Assembly (NCBI RefSeq): GCF_036373705.1
Contig: NC_089851.1
Span: forward strand, 53,761,312 to 53,825,311
Origin: Amia ocellicauda
Taxonomy: Eukaryota; Chordata; Actinopteri; Amiiformes; Amiidae
Length of the DNA: 64,000 bases
Reading direction: 5' to 3'
Part shown: in pieces, positions 25,101 through 34,624 of the stretch
Numbering within the stretch: position 1 is the stretch's first letter
Layout of the letters: every line of letters starts with the position of its first letter
The notes under the pieces: generated by a model
Database searches by the model: none
Seen by the model: only the letters and a program-made list of their open reading frames with translations
What the model was told of the DNA's origin: nothing
Program-made: the position numbers and the translations under genes

Positions 25101-25960
25101 TTATTGGTGTGTTTTTAGAACAGCCGCACTCAGCTTTTTCCAGAGAGGCTTTGTTGCTGCTGAGGGATTTTTTCTCGGGGCAGTGGACCTGCAGCCTGAG
25201 CCCCCAGTGGTGTCTTTTCTGATCACACCAGCAGTGGTGCAGTGTCTGGATACACCATGGAAGCTGCTGCAGTTTAAGGAAAACTATGACATCCAATTTC
25301 AGGGATTAGACAAAAAAGCACTTTATTTTTTATGCATCAAAATTCGGCACTACCCTGACCTTCGGGACCTGCCTGACACTCACTGGCGTGCACAGTTAGG
25401 TGTAGTGCCTTCTATCACTCCTGCTTGGTGTGGTCTCTATAGACCACCGATGCAGAAGAGAGTGGGGGACCTGCAGTGGAGAGTTCTGCACAGCATTGTT
25501 GTTACTAACGCTTTTTTATGTGTCATTTTGCCAGGCGTGTCTGACCTGTGTGTATACTGCCAGCATAGGGAAACAGTGTTCAACTGCTTTTTACATTGCT
25601 CTTGGCTGCGGCCTCTGTTTGTCGTCCTGAAGGGGTAGTTTGCTGGGCTGGGTGTCCTGTTCTCTGACAGTGTTTATTTTCAGGGTACAGCATTGCAAGA
25701 ACAGGACTCGCACAGTACAACTGGCGAACTTCCTTTTGGGCCAGGCCAAGCTGGCCATCCTCAAAAGTAGGAAGAATAGGGAGAGAGGGGTTCTCACTGG
25801 GGATGCAGGGCTGCTGTTTAGAGTGCAGGTGACATCCAGGGTGAGACTGGAGTTCACCTATTATAATCTGGTCCACCGACTGGACATGTTCCTGTTGGTG
25901 TGGGGGGTGGGGGGAGTGTTGTGTGAGGTTGTGAACGGTGTCCTGCAGATGACTTTGTAA
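22130..25960 (+). pseudogene. Tx1 LINE ORF2 (endonuclease and reverse transcriptase), multiply broken
   Basis: The APE-type endonuclease is visible as FCTLNINGG, LQETHTDAL, LINIYAPNDG and LLGGDFNCTE (22130-22740). Reverse transcriptase motifs follow: SPGIDGLPVEFYR, LPKKGELSDIKNWRPISLL, GLISLDQEKAFDRVDHSYL, RQGCPLSGMLYSM and AYADDISVL, the active-site box (23350-24340). The C-terminal part runs 24530-25960, with LQWRVLHSIVV, a CCHC-like segment near 25545-25590 and LANFLLGQAKLAILKSRKN, ending at 25960. The open frame changes about eight to ten times along this length (for example near 22500, 22745, 23325, 23694, 24001, 24340 and 25640). Confidence 0.8.
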
Positions 25961-26041
25961 GTTGGAGGAATGTGGGGGGAGTGGGGGATGGGAGGGTTTT
26001 TTTTTTGCTAGGTTTTGTGAATGGTGATTCGGGAGTATACT

Positions 26042-26064
26042 GTTATTTATTTATTTATTTATTT
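26042..26064. repeat. (TTTA)n tract
   Basis: About five copies of ttta in the 3' untranslated part of the LINE. Confidence 0.7.
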
Positions 26065-26465
26065 CCTGGATTCCTGGCATGTTGTTTTTCATTTTTATGC
26101 AACAACCAAATGAGTGCCAAATTTGACATGGAATGAACTGCTTGTTAGTTTTGTTTCTTTTGTTGAATTGTCTATAGCATAGGGGGGAGTATGTTATTTA
26201 CTGTTATTGGGTTTCAATGTTTTTCATAATTTCTTGTGTGTTTCCTTTAGAACCTTTTTGTTTCTATCTATTTGTAACTATCCTTGTTTGTCGGTACCAA
26301 TCTATTGTTTTCTGTCTGTCAGTTTCTTGTCCGTTTGTGTCTGTTAGTTTTTGTATCTTTCTATCTGTCTTTTGTGGGTTGGGGAGCTTGCAGGTTTTGT
26401 GGTTTGGTGGACAGGAGTATACTGTGTATTTGTATCCTGTATTTTATGGAATTAAGTTCACTTTA

Positions 26466-26513
26466 AAACCCATCTATCCATCCATCCATCCATCCATCCC
26501 TCCCTCCCTCCGG
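26466..26513. repeat. (CATC)n/(CCTC)n LINE tail
   Basis: Tandem ccat units grading into ccct units directly after the LINE 3' untranslated region, probably its tail. Confidence 0.75.
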
Positions 26514-27345
26514 ACATATTGGCCATTGATATTTTCATCTGCCGGACAACTACATGTGATGCCGAAAAGTCGGCATTTGCCGTGTTATCTAGAGCCATAA
26601 ATTAATGGTTTAAGTAATATTTCTACTTAAAAGGATTTAAATTCGATTTTCAGGAGCCTCAATATTTTGACCATCTTATATACTGACAAATACATATGAG
26701 ATGTACTCAATATTCTACCATAGACAGAGAAAATACACTGTTAATGCATAGCACTACAACAGCTAAGCCCCCGGGTTTGAGTGGTAACAGACTGTAAAAT
26801 ATGTTCTCTGTTTCTCTTGTTTTTTCTCTCGAAGCAGTGTGGGACTTTGTATTTCTTTGTAGCCTAGGGGAAATACAATATTCTACATTAACATTATGCT
26901 TCTATGGATATTCACCCAGTATTTAGGTGGAATATTTGGATGCAAGGACCTGCCTTCTTGGTGGCATTCAGCATTCCTTAGATTCTATTGCATTTAAAAT
27001 CGTTCAGCAATGATGTTCTAGTGCTTGTTTCTCAATTTAATCATCTCTAGAATCAGGCTTTCATGATGCATGTATTGATGTCCCTATATGTGCTTTACAA
27101 GGTCATAGATTTGTTGTAATCTACAGTTTTCGTCCTTGAAATTGATGTATAACTATTATGTATTTTTTTTCTTGACCTGCTTAATAATTGATACAAATGA
27201 GAACATTATTTTATTTGACCATGTAAGGGGTTTTCTCTGTATACTTCTTGCGTGCTTGATCTTCAAACCCCACTTATCTTTCAAATCGAGGATTCTGCCC
27301 AATGGGGAAGGGGCCTATGTCATTACCATGGTACCACTGTGAATG
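26514..27345. other. Non-coding interval
   Basis: AT-rich sequence with no supported gene. The first 90 bp (tggccattgatattttcatc onward) may be the right part of the hAT-like sequence left of the LINE, but I could not show matching ends. Confidence 0.4.
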
Positions 27346-27478
27346 TACACGACCATTCAAAAGTTTGGGGTCACTTAGAAATGTCATTGTTTTCCATGAA
27401 AACATACATGAAATGAGTTTGAATAGGAAATATAGCAAAATGAATAGGAAATATAGTCATTGACAATAATTGTGTCCT

Positions 27479-28946
27479 TCAGACTTTGCTTTCATCAAAT
27501 AATCCTCCATTTGCAGCAATTACAGCCTTGCAGACCTTTGTCATTCTACTTGTCAATTTGTTGAGGTAATCTGAAGAGATTGCACCCCATGCTTCCTGAA
27601 GCACCTCCCACAAGTTGGATTGACGTACCATACGGTCAAGCTGCTCCCACAACCGCTCAGTAGGGTTGCGATCCAGTGACTGTGCTGGCCACTCCATTAT
27701 AGACAGAATACCAGCTGACTGCTTCTTCCCTAAATCGTTCTTGCATAGTTTGGAGCTGTACTTTTGGGTCATTGTCCTGTTGCAGGAGGAAACTGGAACA
27801 GGGTATGGCATTGCGTTGCAAAATAGAGTGATGGCCTTCCTTCTTCAAGATACCTTTACCCTAGGGATGCACCAATTAATCGGCCAGCAATCGGTATTGA
27901 CAGGTTACAGGCCAAAAATGTAATAATCGGTATCGGCAGACTACTTCAAAATGGCGATTACTTGTACCACCAATGCTTGTACCCCATTCATACAAATCCG
28001 AGGTAAAATAGACTACCTCTGATGCAGGAAAGAAATGTATCGGCTTTGAAGACGGGTCTCCCTTTGCGTACCTTTCATTTCTAAAAAATACACCATATGT
28101 CAAATTGGTGGCCTTTTATCCTATGTCTGAATGGGGTATAAGTCTTTTCTTATTCAAATATATGGAAGAATAACTTGTATAATTAAAATGAGCTGAAATT
28201 AGAAGCCTTATCAGAAACAACATTTTTATTTAATTTATGACAGGGTAGAAAGTTACAGAAACGTCATAACATCGGTATCGGCATCGGCCGATTATGTTAT
28301 ATGAACATCGGCTATCGGTATCGGCCAATAATTTTCTTATCGGTGCATCCCTACTTTACCCTGTGAAAATCTCCCACTTTACCACCACCAAAGCACCCCC
28401 AGAGCATCACATTGCCTCCACCATGCTTGACAGATGGCATCAAGCACTCCTCCAGCATCTTTTCATTTGCTCTGCATCTCACGAGTGTTCTTCTTTGTGA
28501 TCCGAACACCTCAAACTTAGATTCATCTGCCAATAACACTTTTTTCCAATCTGCCTCTGTCCAGTGTCTGTGTTCTTAAATTTTTATTTTTATTCTCCAG
28601 TCTAAGACCAGCACCCCAGAGTCACCTCTTCACTGTTGACGGTGAGACTGGTGTTTTGCGGGTACTATTTAATGAAGCTGCCAGTTGGGGAACTGTGAGG
28701 CGTCCATTTAGCAAACTAGACACTCTAATGTATTTGTCCTATTGCTCAGTTGTGCACCAGGGCCTCCCACTCCTCTTTCTATTCTGGTTAGAGCCAGTTT
28801 GCACTGTTCTGTGAAGGGAGTAGTACACAGCATTGTACGAAGTTGTACTTCAGTATCTTGGCAATTTCTCTGATGGAATAGCCTTCATTTCTCAGAACAA
28901 GAATAGACTGACGAGTTTCAGAAGAAAGTTCTCTGTTTCTGGCCAT
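27479..28946 (-). pseudogene. Tc1-like transposase, multiply broken
   Basis: The minus-strand start is at 28946 (MARNRELSSETRQSILVLRN, then YSIREIAKIL helix-turn-helix). The first catalytic Asp region is LLADESKFEVFG (about 28535). A Gly-rich segment (HGGGNVMLWGCFGGGKVGDF) follows, then the third catalytic region WPAQSLDRNPTERLWEQLD (about 27680), ending at 27479. Frame changes and the 492-bp hAT insertion disrupt it. The second Asp region (LLQQDNDPKVQLQTM) is still readable just beyond the insertion. Confidence 0.75.
27862..28353. mobile_element. hAT MITE with perfect 8-bp target duplication
   Basis: The ends are tagggatgcaccaat and its inverted partner attggtgcatcccta-like sequence (right end ttatcggtgcatccctac). 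The 8-bp direct repeat ctttaccc sits at 27854-27861 and 28354-28361, the exact size made by hAT transposases. The interior is rich in atcggtatcgg motifs and has no transposase. It is inserted in the Tc1-like element and is therefore younger than it. Confidence 0.85.
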
Positions 28947-29155
28947 TTTGAGCCTGTAATTGAACCCACAATTGCTTATGCTCCAGATACTCAACTAGTC
29001 TAAAGAAGGCCAGTTTAATTGCTTATTTAATCAGCACAACAGTTTTCAGCCGTGCTAACAATTGCAAAAGGGTTTTCTAATGATCAGTTAGCCTTTTAAA
29101 ATGATAAACTTGATTAGCAAACACAACGTGCCATTGGAACACAGGACTGATTAGG

Positions 29156-29699
29156 GGATAAAATAAACCTTTTTTTGGCCACTAGCCACGGTGTCTGGTA
29201 GAAGGAAAAAACTTACCAGCCACTTGGTATTTTTACCAGCCAAAGGCAAACATCACCAGAAATACATGAGGGTGCGTAAATGTGTGGTGAACATGTTAAA
29301 ACGTGGCATTTATTCGGGTAATTAATCAATCACCATAACAAAAGCTAATTGCACACCTGTATAGACTAGACAGGTGTGTATGAGGGAAAAGGATCTGGAT
29401 AGAAAAAACATGCTCCCACACAGTTTCTACTTGCAAGTGTTATAAGATCTTTGATCAAAACATTGCAGTCTATTGAATTATAACACTTCCTAGTAGAGAC
29501 AGTGTGCGGGAGCATCTTCTTCAAATTAATCAATCACATATGCAATAACATGGCAGCTGATGGGGATCTGTATAAACACTAACACATGAGAAGGGGTGTT
29601 ATAAGGTGACGCATTGCTCTTCATACTCGTCTTCCTCTTCACTGCTACTCCCTTCTCTGGGTTTCTGCACATCATTAAAAGTATTTAATTGGATTGGCT
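29156..29699. other. Non-coding interval with unclassified repeat-like sequence
   Basis: Contains ggccactagccacggtgtct and ttaccagcca-type strings that look like an old transposon terminus, but no complete element could be delimited. Confidence 0.35.
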
Positions 29700-30124
29700 A
29701 GATATTCATAGAGCCATGGTCTGTGGTTGGGTAAAAAAAGAAAAAAGCTAGAAGGTCAGGCCAGAAGGTAGCTTGATTTCTGTTTTGTTATTTATGATGA
29801 GAATCTTGCAGACAATGTCGAACAGTATGATTTAAGTGCCTGCTCCCTAATCCATGTGTTGATCTATGAACTCTGTCCTATAATGATATATGTTCTGATT
29901 AGCTAACTTTTAAGATAACATAGTAATGACTTTCTGATTATAACCAGCTCTTTGATTTTTGTGTATAAAAGCTCTGACTGTTAAAATGAAGGCAGAGCAA
30001 CTTTGGGATCTTCTTGATTCACTGTTCCTCTCCACGCTGCGTGTATTAAAGGCATTGCAACTAACGTTCCAACCTGATTTGAAGATGATTGTTCTTCCAC
30101 ATTATCTGGCGACGAGGATCGGGA
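29700..30124 (+). mobile_element. LTR element fossil: LTR and primer-binding site
   Basis: A TATA box (tataaaag, 29964) and an ATTAAA polyadenylation-type signal (30045) about 80 bp apart are followed at 30107 by tggcgacgaggatcggga. This matches the complement of a vertebrate tRNA-Ser 3' end with CCA apart from a few positions, so it reads as a retrovirus-like primer-binding site. The LTR therefore ends near 30100-30106; its left edge is a guess. No reverse transcriptase or integrase was recognised downstream and no second LTR was seen. The element is broken and incomplete. Confidence 0.5.
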
Positions 30125-31358
30125 TCGCTAACCCTGACGGAGAGGACCGGAGTTGCCAGACCAGTGACCAGCAAAGCCGCACCGGCAGAATAATAAGGTA
30201 AGGGAGCCTTTTAAAATCCCTACTGCGGTGCTTTGTTTTCACTTGTCTGCTCGCCTGGCCCCCTGACGATCAGGTAACGCGATCTATATTTTAATTAAAC
30301 AATGTTGCTTGCCTTACATCAAGTACTTGAGGCAGGAAATGTTTTCTTGCTTGTAAAGAAACAAAGGTTTCTTAGGGTTACCATAGACTTGACTGTGTCT
30401 TCTTGTTTATGAAGAAACAGGACTGTTTTTTCCTGTTTGGGTTCCCGCAGACTAAAGTGTGTCTGTAAACTGCAACATAGGTTTGACCTACTATTAAAAA
30501 AAAAAAAAAAAGCGCTAATTAATTGTTCAATATCTGATACGCCGGTGATAATATAAAATAACGTGTTTATAGTTTATAGAAGTTTATAGTGTTTATGGTA
30601 AATGAAGAAAAGTAATTAAGTTATATACAAGTTCTATAAATGCAAACATATTGAAAAACATGCTTGTTATTATTCCTATATAGCATTTATTATTATATAT
30701 TTTTTTTTCTCTCCCTTGTCGCTTTATTGTTATTTTGCAGGCTTGCACGCCTTGGTTGTTGTGTACAAAACGATACATAGAAAATGGGAAAATGTGTTAC
30801 TGTGTGGGAACAGCTCTAGTAAGACGGGCGACCCGCCACTTAAAGGTACACGTCAGGTACATGTATGATAACTATGGAGTGAAGCGGTGCGCGATGTGCA
30901 CAAGTGGTTTGACTGGACAATAGGTGACAGAAAGTTAAGGTTTCCAGAAGATGGGACTTTTGATTCAGATAGACTTTAAACGGTTTTGCAAAATAGGAAT
31001 ACAAAGCCGGGAGAAGTAAACTAGAAAGTGTTTATTATGTAAGTAGAATTGGGGGCGCCATAGGCGTTTCCAGATATTTTATGGCATGTTACGTCACTTA
31101 TTTATTATACCTACGTCATATACAGACGGAAGTGTACACCCATAGCGCCCTAACCCCCCACGATGACCCCAATGACCTCCCTTATCCTACTGTCCTTCTC
31201 TCGCCCCTAGCCCCCCTCCCTCCACCCACACTGCTTAGTTCTGCAGGCCTTTGTTCTTGCCGGAGAGTGTGAATGTTCAGAGTGTGAATGTTTCAGGTCC
31301 TGGGGGGTTGTGACCCCCCCCCCATTAAGTTAGAATAGCTCCATTGTTTCAGTAATAG

Positions 31359-31396
<38 letters not shown>

Positions 31397-32430
31397 CTCT
31401 CTCTCTCTCTTTATCTTGTAGTGAATTCATTTTTTTTTGTTAAACGTCTTCTAACTGTCTTAAAAGTTAATAAGATTTAAACTTAAGATATTGTTCAATT
31501 TCTTAACAGTCCCTTATCCTGGCTTACAAATGTTACGATATACCACATTATTTTCTTACATTCTTAATCTTTAGAACTCCTTAAATTACTCTAGCCCTCT
31601 AAGTAAAGTGCTTAGGGGGAAAGTTTTTTAAAATGTATTTTAGCTCGCTCTCGCTCTCCCTCTCTCTCTCTCATGAAATGCGTAACGTGAAGTCTGAGAT
31701 TAAAATGAATGCTTGTGGGGATTGAGGTCTGTGTGATGTCCCTCAATGTGACGTGGCTCACAACGAGGGGAGTGTACGTGTGTGTGAGTGGGTTGGGGGT
31801 TTTATGCTAATAGTCCCCTAGAGACAGGGTCTGACCGCTTGTTGAAATCAAAATAGTCTAATCCTTCTAACCGATATAATTTATTAAACATGTATCAAAA
31901 GTCCAAATAACTCTTTTGTCTGATCTAAACGCTTTCTGATTAGTTGCTACACATTTTGATACCAAACACGCCTGTGTCCCATCAATAACCTGGGCTGGAC
32001 CAGGAAGTCATTTTAAACATCCCGAGGCTTAGATAAAGCTGATGTTGAAATACTGATTTTAAAATGCTAAACATCCTAGGGTCTGTCTTTAGACTTAAAA
32101 GACAAAACAGGTTCCCTAAAACAGTGATCAGAAATACAATGGTTAGCAAGAAGTCTGGTGTATATAGTATTATAGTCCTTTTCTTTGAGCTTGGGTTAAT
32201 CGCTAGCTCGAATAAACTGTTGAAATAGTCTTAGATTTATATAGAGTCTATAGAGTTTCTATAGGTCTAGCTGATTCGGTTATTTTTTTTTTTTTTGGAC
32301 ATCGAGTCAGGGGAGGCGCCACCTTGGCAGTCATTTGAATTATGCCGCTGAGAGAGCTGATTGGTTGTGGGGGGTGTTTAACAAGGTGACTGAAAGTCTG
32401 GGGGGTGCCCCAGAAAATTGACCCCCACCG
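30125..32430. other. Mostly non-coding interval
   Basis: The start may be the leader of the LTR fossil. A poly-A tract (about 30496-30511), a TATC/CTCT microsatellite (31358-31409) and short chance frames occur. I cannot name a gene here. It could include the left part of the Polinton-like element, but no terminal inverted repeat was found. Confidence 0.4.
31358..31409. repeat. (TATC)n-(TC)n microsatellite
   Basis: About nine TATC units followed by TC dinucleotides. Confidence 0.85.
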
Positions 32431-32441
32431 CAGATTCATAG

Positions 32442-32450
32442 GCATAAATA
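32442..32450 (+). promoter_or_regulatory. TATA-like box before the spliced gene candidate
   Basis: The string cataaatat lies about 90 bp upstream of the ATG at 32533, after a GC-rich segment. Its place fits a TATA box for a short 5' leader. The assignment is inference from position and composition. Confidence 0.4.
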
Positions 32451-32532
32451 TGTGGTGAGGTCTCCGTCTTGATGCATCATCCGCACCTCCCGAGTGAAGT
32501 GAAGTGAAGACCTCTGCTACTGAAGAACTACA

Positions 32533-33571
32533 ATGACCGGAAACGGCATCACAGACTTCGGCTTGAACGAATTTTTCGGTAAGTCTTCAGATTCCATTCA
32601 TTGTTACGGGATGTGTTATACACATGTTTTGTAAATAAGGCTATAACCCCTGTTTTAAGAACTGTAACTTTATTTTACAGACAGTCAACAATCTTTAATA
32701 CCCAACGCGGAGGCCATAATTTGGAACGCCTCTGTGATTAACGAAGGTAAGCTTTACTTGTTTATATAGGAACTATGTTGTGTGTGTGTGTGTGTGCGTT
32801 GCTGTGTTTGTGCTTTAAGTTAGCTGTTATATAATGTTTGTTAATGTTTTGAATTAATTACACAGAGGTTGCCGAAAGGATCAATGTTATCGAGATACTG
32901 AGAGAAGCTACCGTACCTATACGAGAGATCTACAGACTACGTAAGAACTAAATTTTCTTTCATCACATTATCGGTACTTATTTGTACCCATTTATACAGC
33001 GGTGTCTTTCATAGTTGTATTCTATGTGAATTACATTGTTCGAGGGATCCACGGTACTTTTTAAAACATATTATTTTTTAACAGCTGTAAGAAACGTGAT
33101 CCTAGACAGTCAGTAATGTCCTTCAAACTTTAAGTCTTTAAACGGGTTTGTTTGTTTGTACCGCTGAGGCTTGAGGGGTATTTTTTGTATTTATTTTTTT
33201 TGGGTGGGAGGGTGTGTTAGTCTGTTTCGTGGGTGGGTGTAGATGACATGCTGGGGCATGTAGCATGGCCTTGTTTAGAAATGTTTGTTTGAACACTCAG
33301 TTGGTTGTGAAATTAAGCTTACCGTCACAGATGTTTTAGTGAGTTGTTTGTAATATCTACCGTTATTTTGATAGTTTAAGATGTATATAGATGTTTGTGA
33401 TTGTATTTTAAAGTGTTTGGGTTGATTGTAAATGACTACATGTGTTCATTTTGTATTCTTTTCTTTTTTATGTTTGTTATTATTATTTTTTTAGATGGTG
33501 AAAATGCTCCCGAACCAGGAATCTCCGGGGTCAGACGACATTTAAACTTGGAAGGTTCATTTAAAAGCTAA
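32533..33571 (+). CDS. Small multi-exon gene candidate, unknown product
   Basis: Four short exon-like blocks with canonical signals: 32533-32578 (ATG; donor gtaagt), 32681-32746 (acceptor tattttacag; donor gtaagc), 32866-32940 (acceptor ttacacag; donor gtaaga), and a last block at 33495-33571 (acceptor ttttttag) ending in TAA. An alternative last block at 33085-33116 also stays open to a stop. Block lengths of 46, 66, 75 and 77 are phase-compatible, so the small product would have about 87 residues; the second block begins with SQQSLIPNAEAIIWNAS after the junction. A TATA-like box lies upstream. No family was recognised. It sits 0.7 kb left of the Polinton-like genes, on the same strand, so it may be a host gene or an accessory gene of that element. 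Confidence 0.5.
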
Positions 33572-34246
33572 ATGTTGTTAGTCGTCTATAAACCTGTGTT
33601 ATGATAATATTAATATTACCGTTTTAAAGAATCGTTTATTATGACTTTATTTACGGTTTGTATTTTATGCAGTTTTTACATAGTTCATACGTTTTATAGC
33701 GAGTGTTTATATGTCTATTGTTTGTAAATAATAGCATCAATGTGTTTTGTTTGTTCCTAAGGCTAATTTTCAAAGGTCTAAAATGACCCTAGCATAGCGT
33801 TTAAATCATTTGATTTAAATGAAGAGTTTCATCGTCACTCAACCCGCCCTCGATCCTGTATCCAAGATACGGGAGCAGTACCCCGCCTATGCCAGATTAC
33901 CCTCAAGTTCTTTTGGGTCACCACTCCCGAGTCTACGTTCGACCCCTTCAAATCCCGGACAGTATCCGCCGATGGGTGGAGATCTACTGAACCACCTATA
34001 GACCTGCATCGATAGACGAATGCCCGGATATAATCCCACAAGTGGCACGTGAGTTGTTATTGGATATCCTAGATTATCAACAAATGATTATACATGCACA
34101 AAGCCTGGCTATAGAGGGTCAAAACATTATTATTAATACAGTTAATAACGCCATAGATCGAAATTAATATTTTATTAGCGGTAAAACGACTCGAATGTGT
34201 GGGATGTGGTGTTGTGTAAAATAAATAAATGAATGAATAAACAAAA
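33572..34246 (+). other. Short open frames of unknown meaning
   Basis: One plus frame at 33819-34001 (starts MKSFIVTQPALDPVSKIREQ) and another open stretch ending at a TAA near 34168 (includes ELLLDILDYQQMIIHAQSLA). GC content is higher than in the left flank. I do not recognise either. Position suggests they belong with the neighbouring Polinton-like gene block. Confidence 0.3.
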
Positions 34247-34624
34247 ATGTCTGGACATGGTAAAAGAGTTCACAATCCGAATGATTATGACCGAGTTCAG
34301 TCCCCAAAAAGACCATCCAGAGAGAATGGACCCGTTCATGTCGAGAACTCAGCCAGCCATCCAATAAACCCGGAACTATTGCAAATGGTAAATGATTTAA
34401 ATAACAGACCCTTACCCCCGATAGAGTTAAACACCCTGTTCCCTCCTGATTTGGTCGAATTGCTGCTGAATCCCGACCTGTTGCAAATTGTTAATGATAT
34501 AAATATCCTACCCCTGCCAATGTCTCCTATAGAGCCCCGGCCCCCAATACATCCTGATTTACTAGAAATGGTTGATGCTTTGAATGTGATACCCTGTCCA
34601 AATTCTGTCCCTGTTACAAATTAA
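34247..34624 (+). CDS. Unknown element-associated protein with repeated motif
   Basis: A 125-residue frame beginning MSGHGKRVHNPNDYDRVQSP. It contains three related segments of the form NPELLQMVNDLN, NPDLLQIVNDIN and HPDLLEMVDALN, each followed by a Pro-rich linker. A basic N-terminus (GKR, PKRPSR) could act in nuclear entry. I do not recognise the family. It directly precedes the polymerase region on the same strand, so an early or accessory gene of the fossil element is the likely reading. Confidence 0.45.
   Translation: MSGHGKRVHNPNDYDRVQSPKRPSRENGPVHVENSASHPINPELLQMVNDLNNRPLPPIELNTLFPPDLVELLLNPDLLQIVNDINILPLPMSPIEPRPPIHPDLLEMVDALNVIPCPNSVPVTN

Larger units (their letters stand above)
20330..26513 (+). 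mobile_element. Tx1-clade (L1-like) LINE, long but decayed
   Basis: Plus-strand non-LTR retrotransposon with an ORF1 (zinc knuckle, about 20578-21946), an ORF2 (endonuclease, reverse transcriptase, C-terminal region, about 22130-25960), a 3' UTR and a (CATC)n tail at 26466-26513. The left side begins close to a short TATC repeat (20331-20345). Tx1-clade elements are known to include target-specific families that use multicopy RNA genes or microsatellites. Whether the short microsatellite here is the target is inference. Both ORFs are interrupted many times, so the copy is inactive. Confidence 0.8.
27348..29155 (-). mobile_element. Tc1-like element, interrupted by a hAT MITE and truncated at the right
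   Basis: The left end carries the familiar fish Tc1 terminus ccattcaaaagtttggggtc after a TA. The transposase is coded on the minus strand. It is split by the hAT insertion at 27862-28353. Sequence collinear with the family runs to about 29155 (acacaggactgatta), where it stops without the matching right terminal repeat, so the right end is lost. Confidence 0.85.

Noticed and set aside
19540-26620. Tx1 LINE inserted inside one hAT element with matching ends on both sides
   Set aside because: A hAT remnant lies left of the LINE and hAT-like strings lie right of it, but I could not show paired inverted ends or a target duplication.
30735-30923. Gag-like start downstream of the LTR fossil
   Set aside because: The frame has no recognisable matrix, capsid or zinc-knuckle motif; position alone is not enough.
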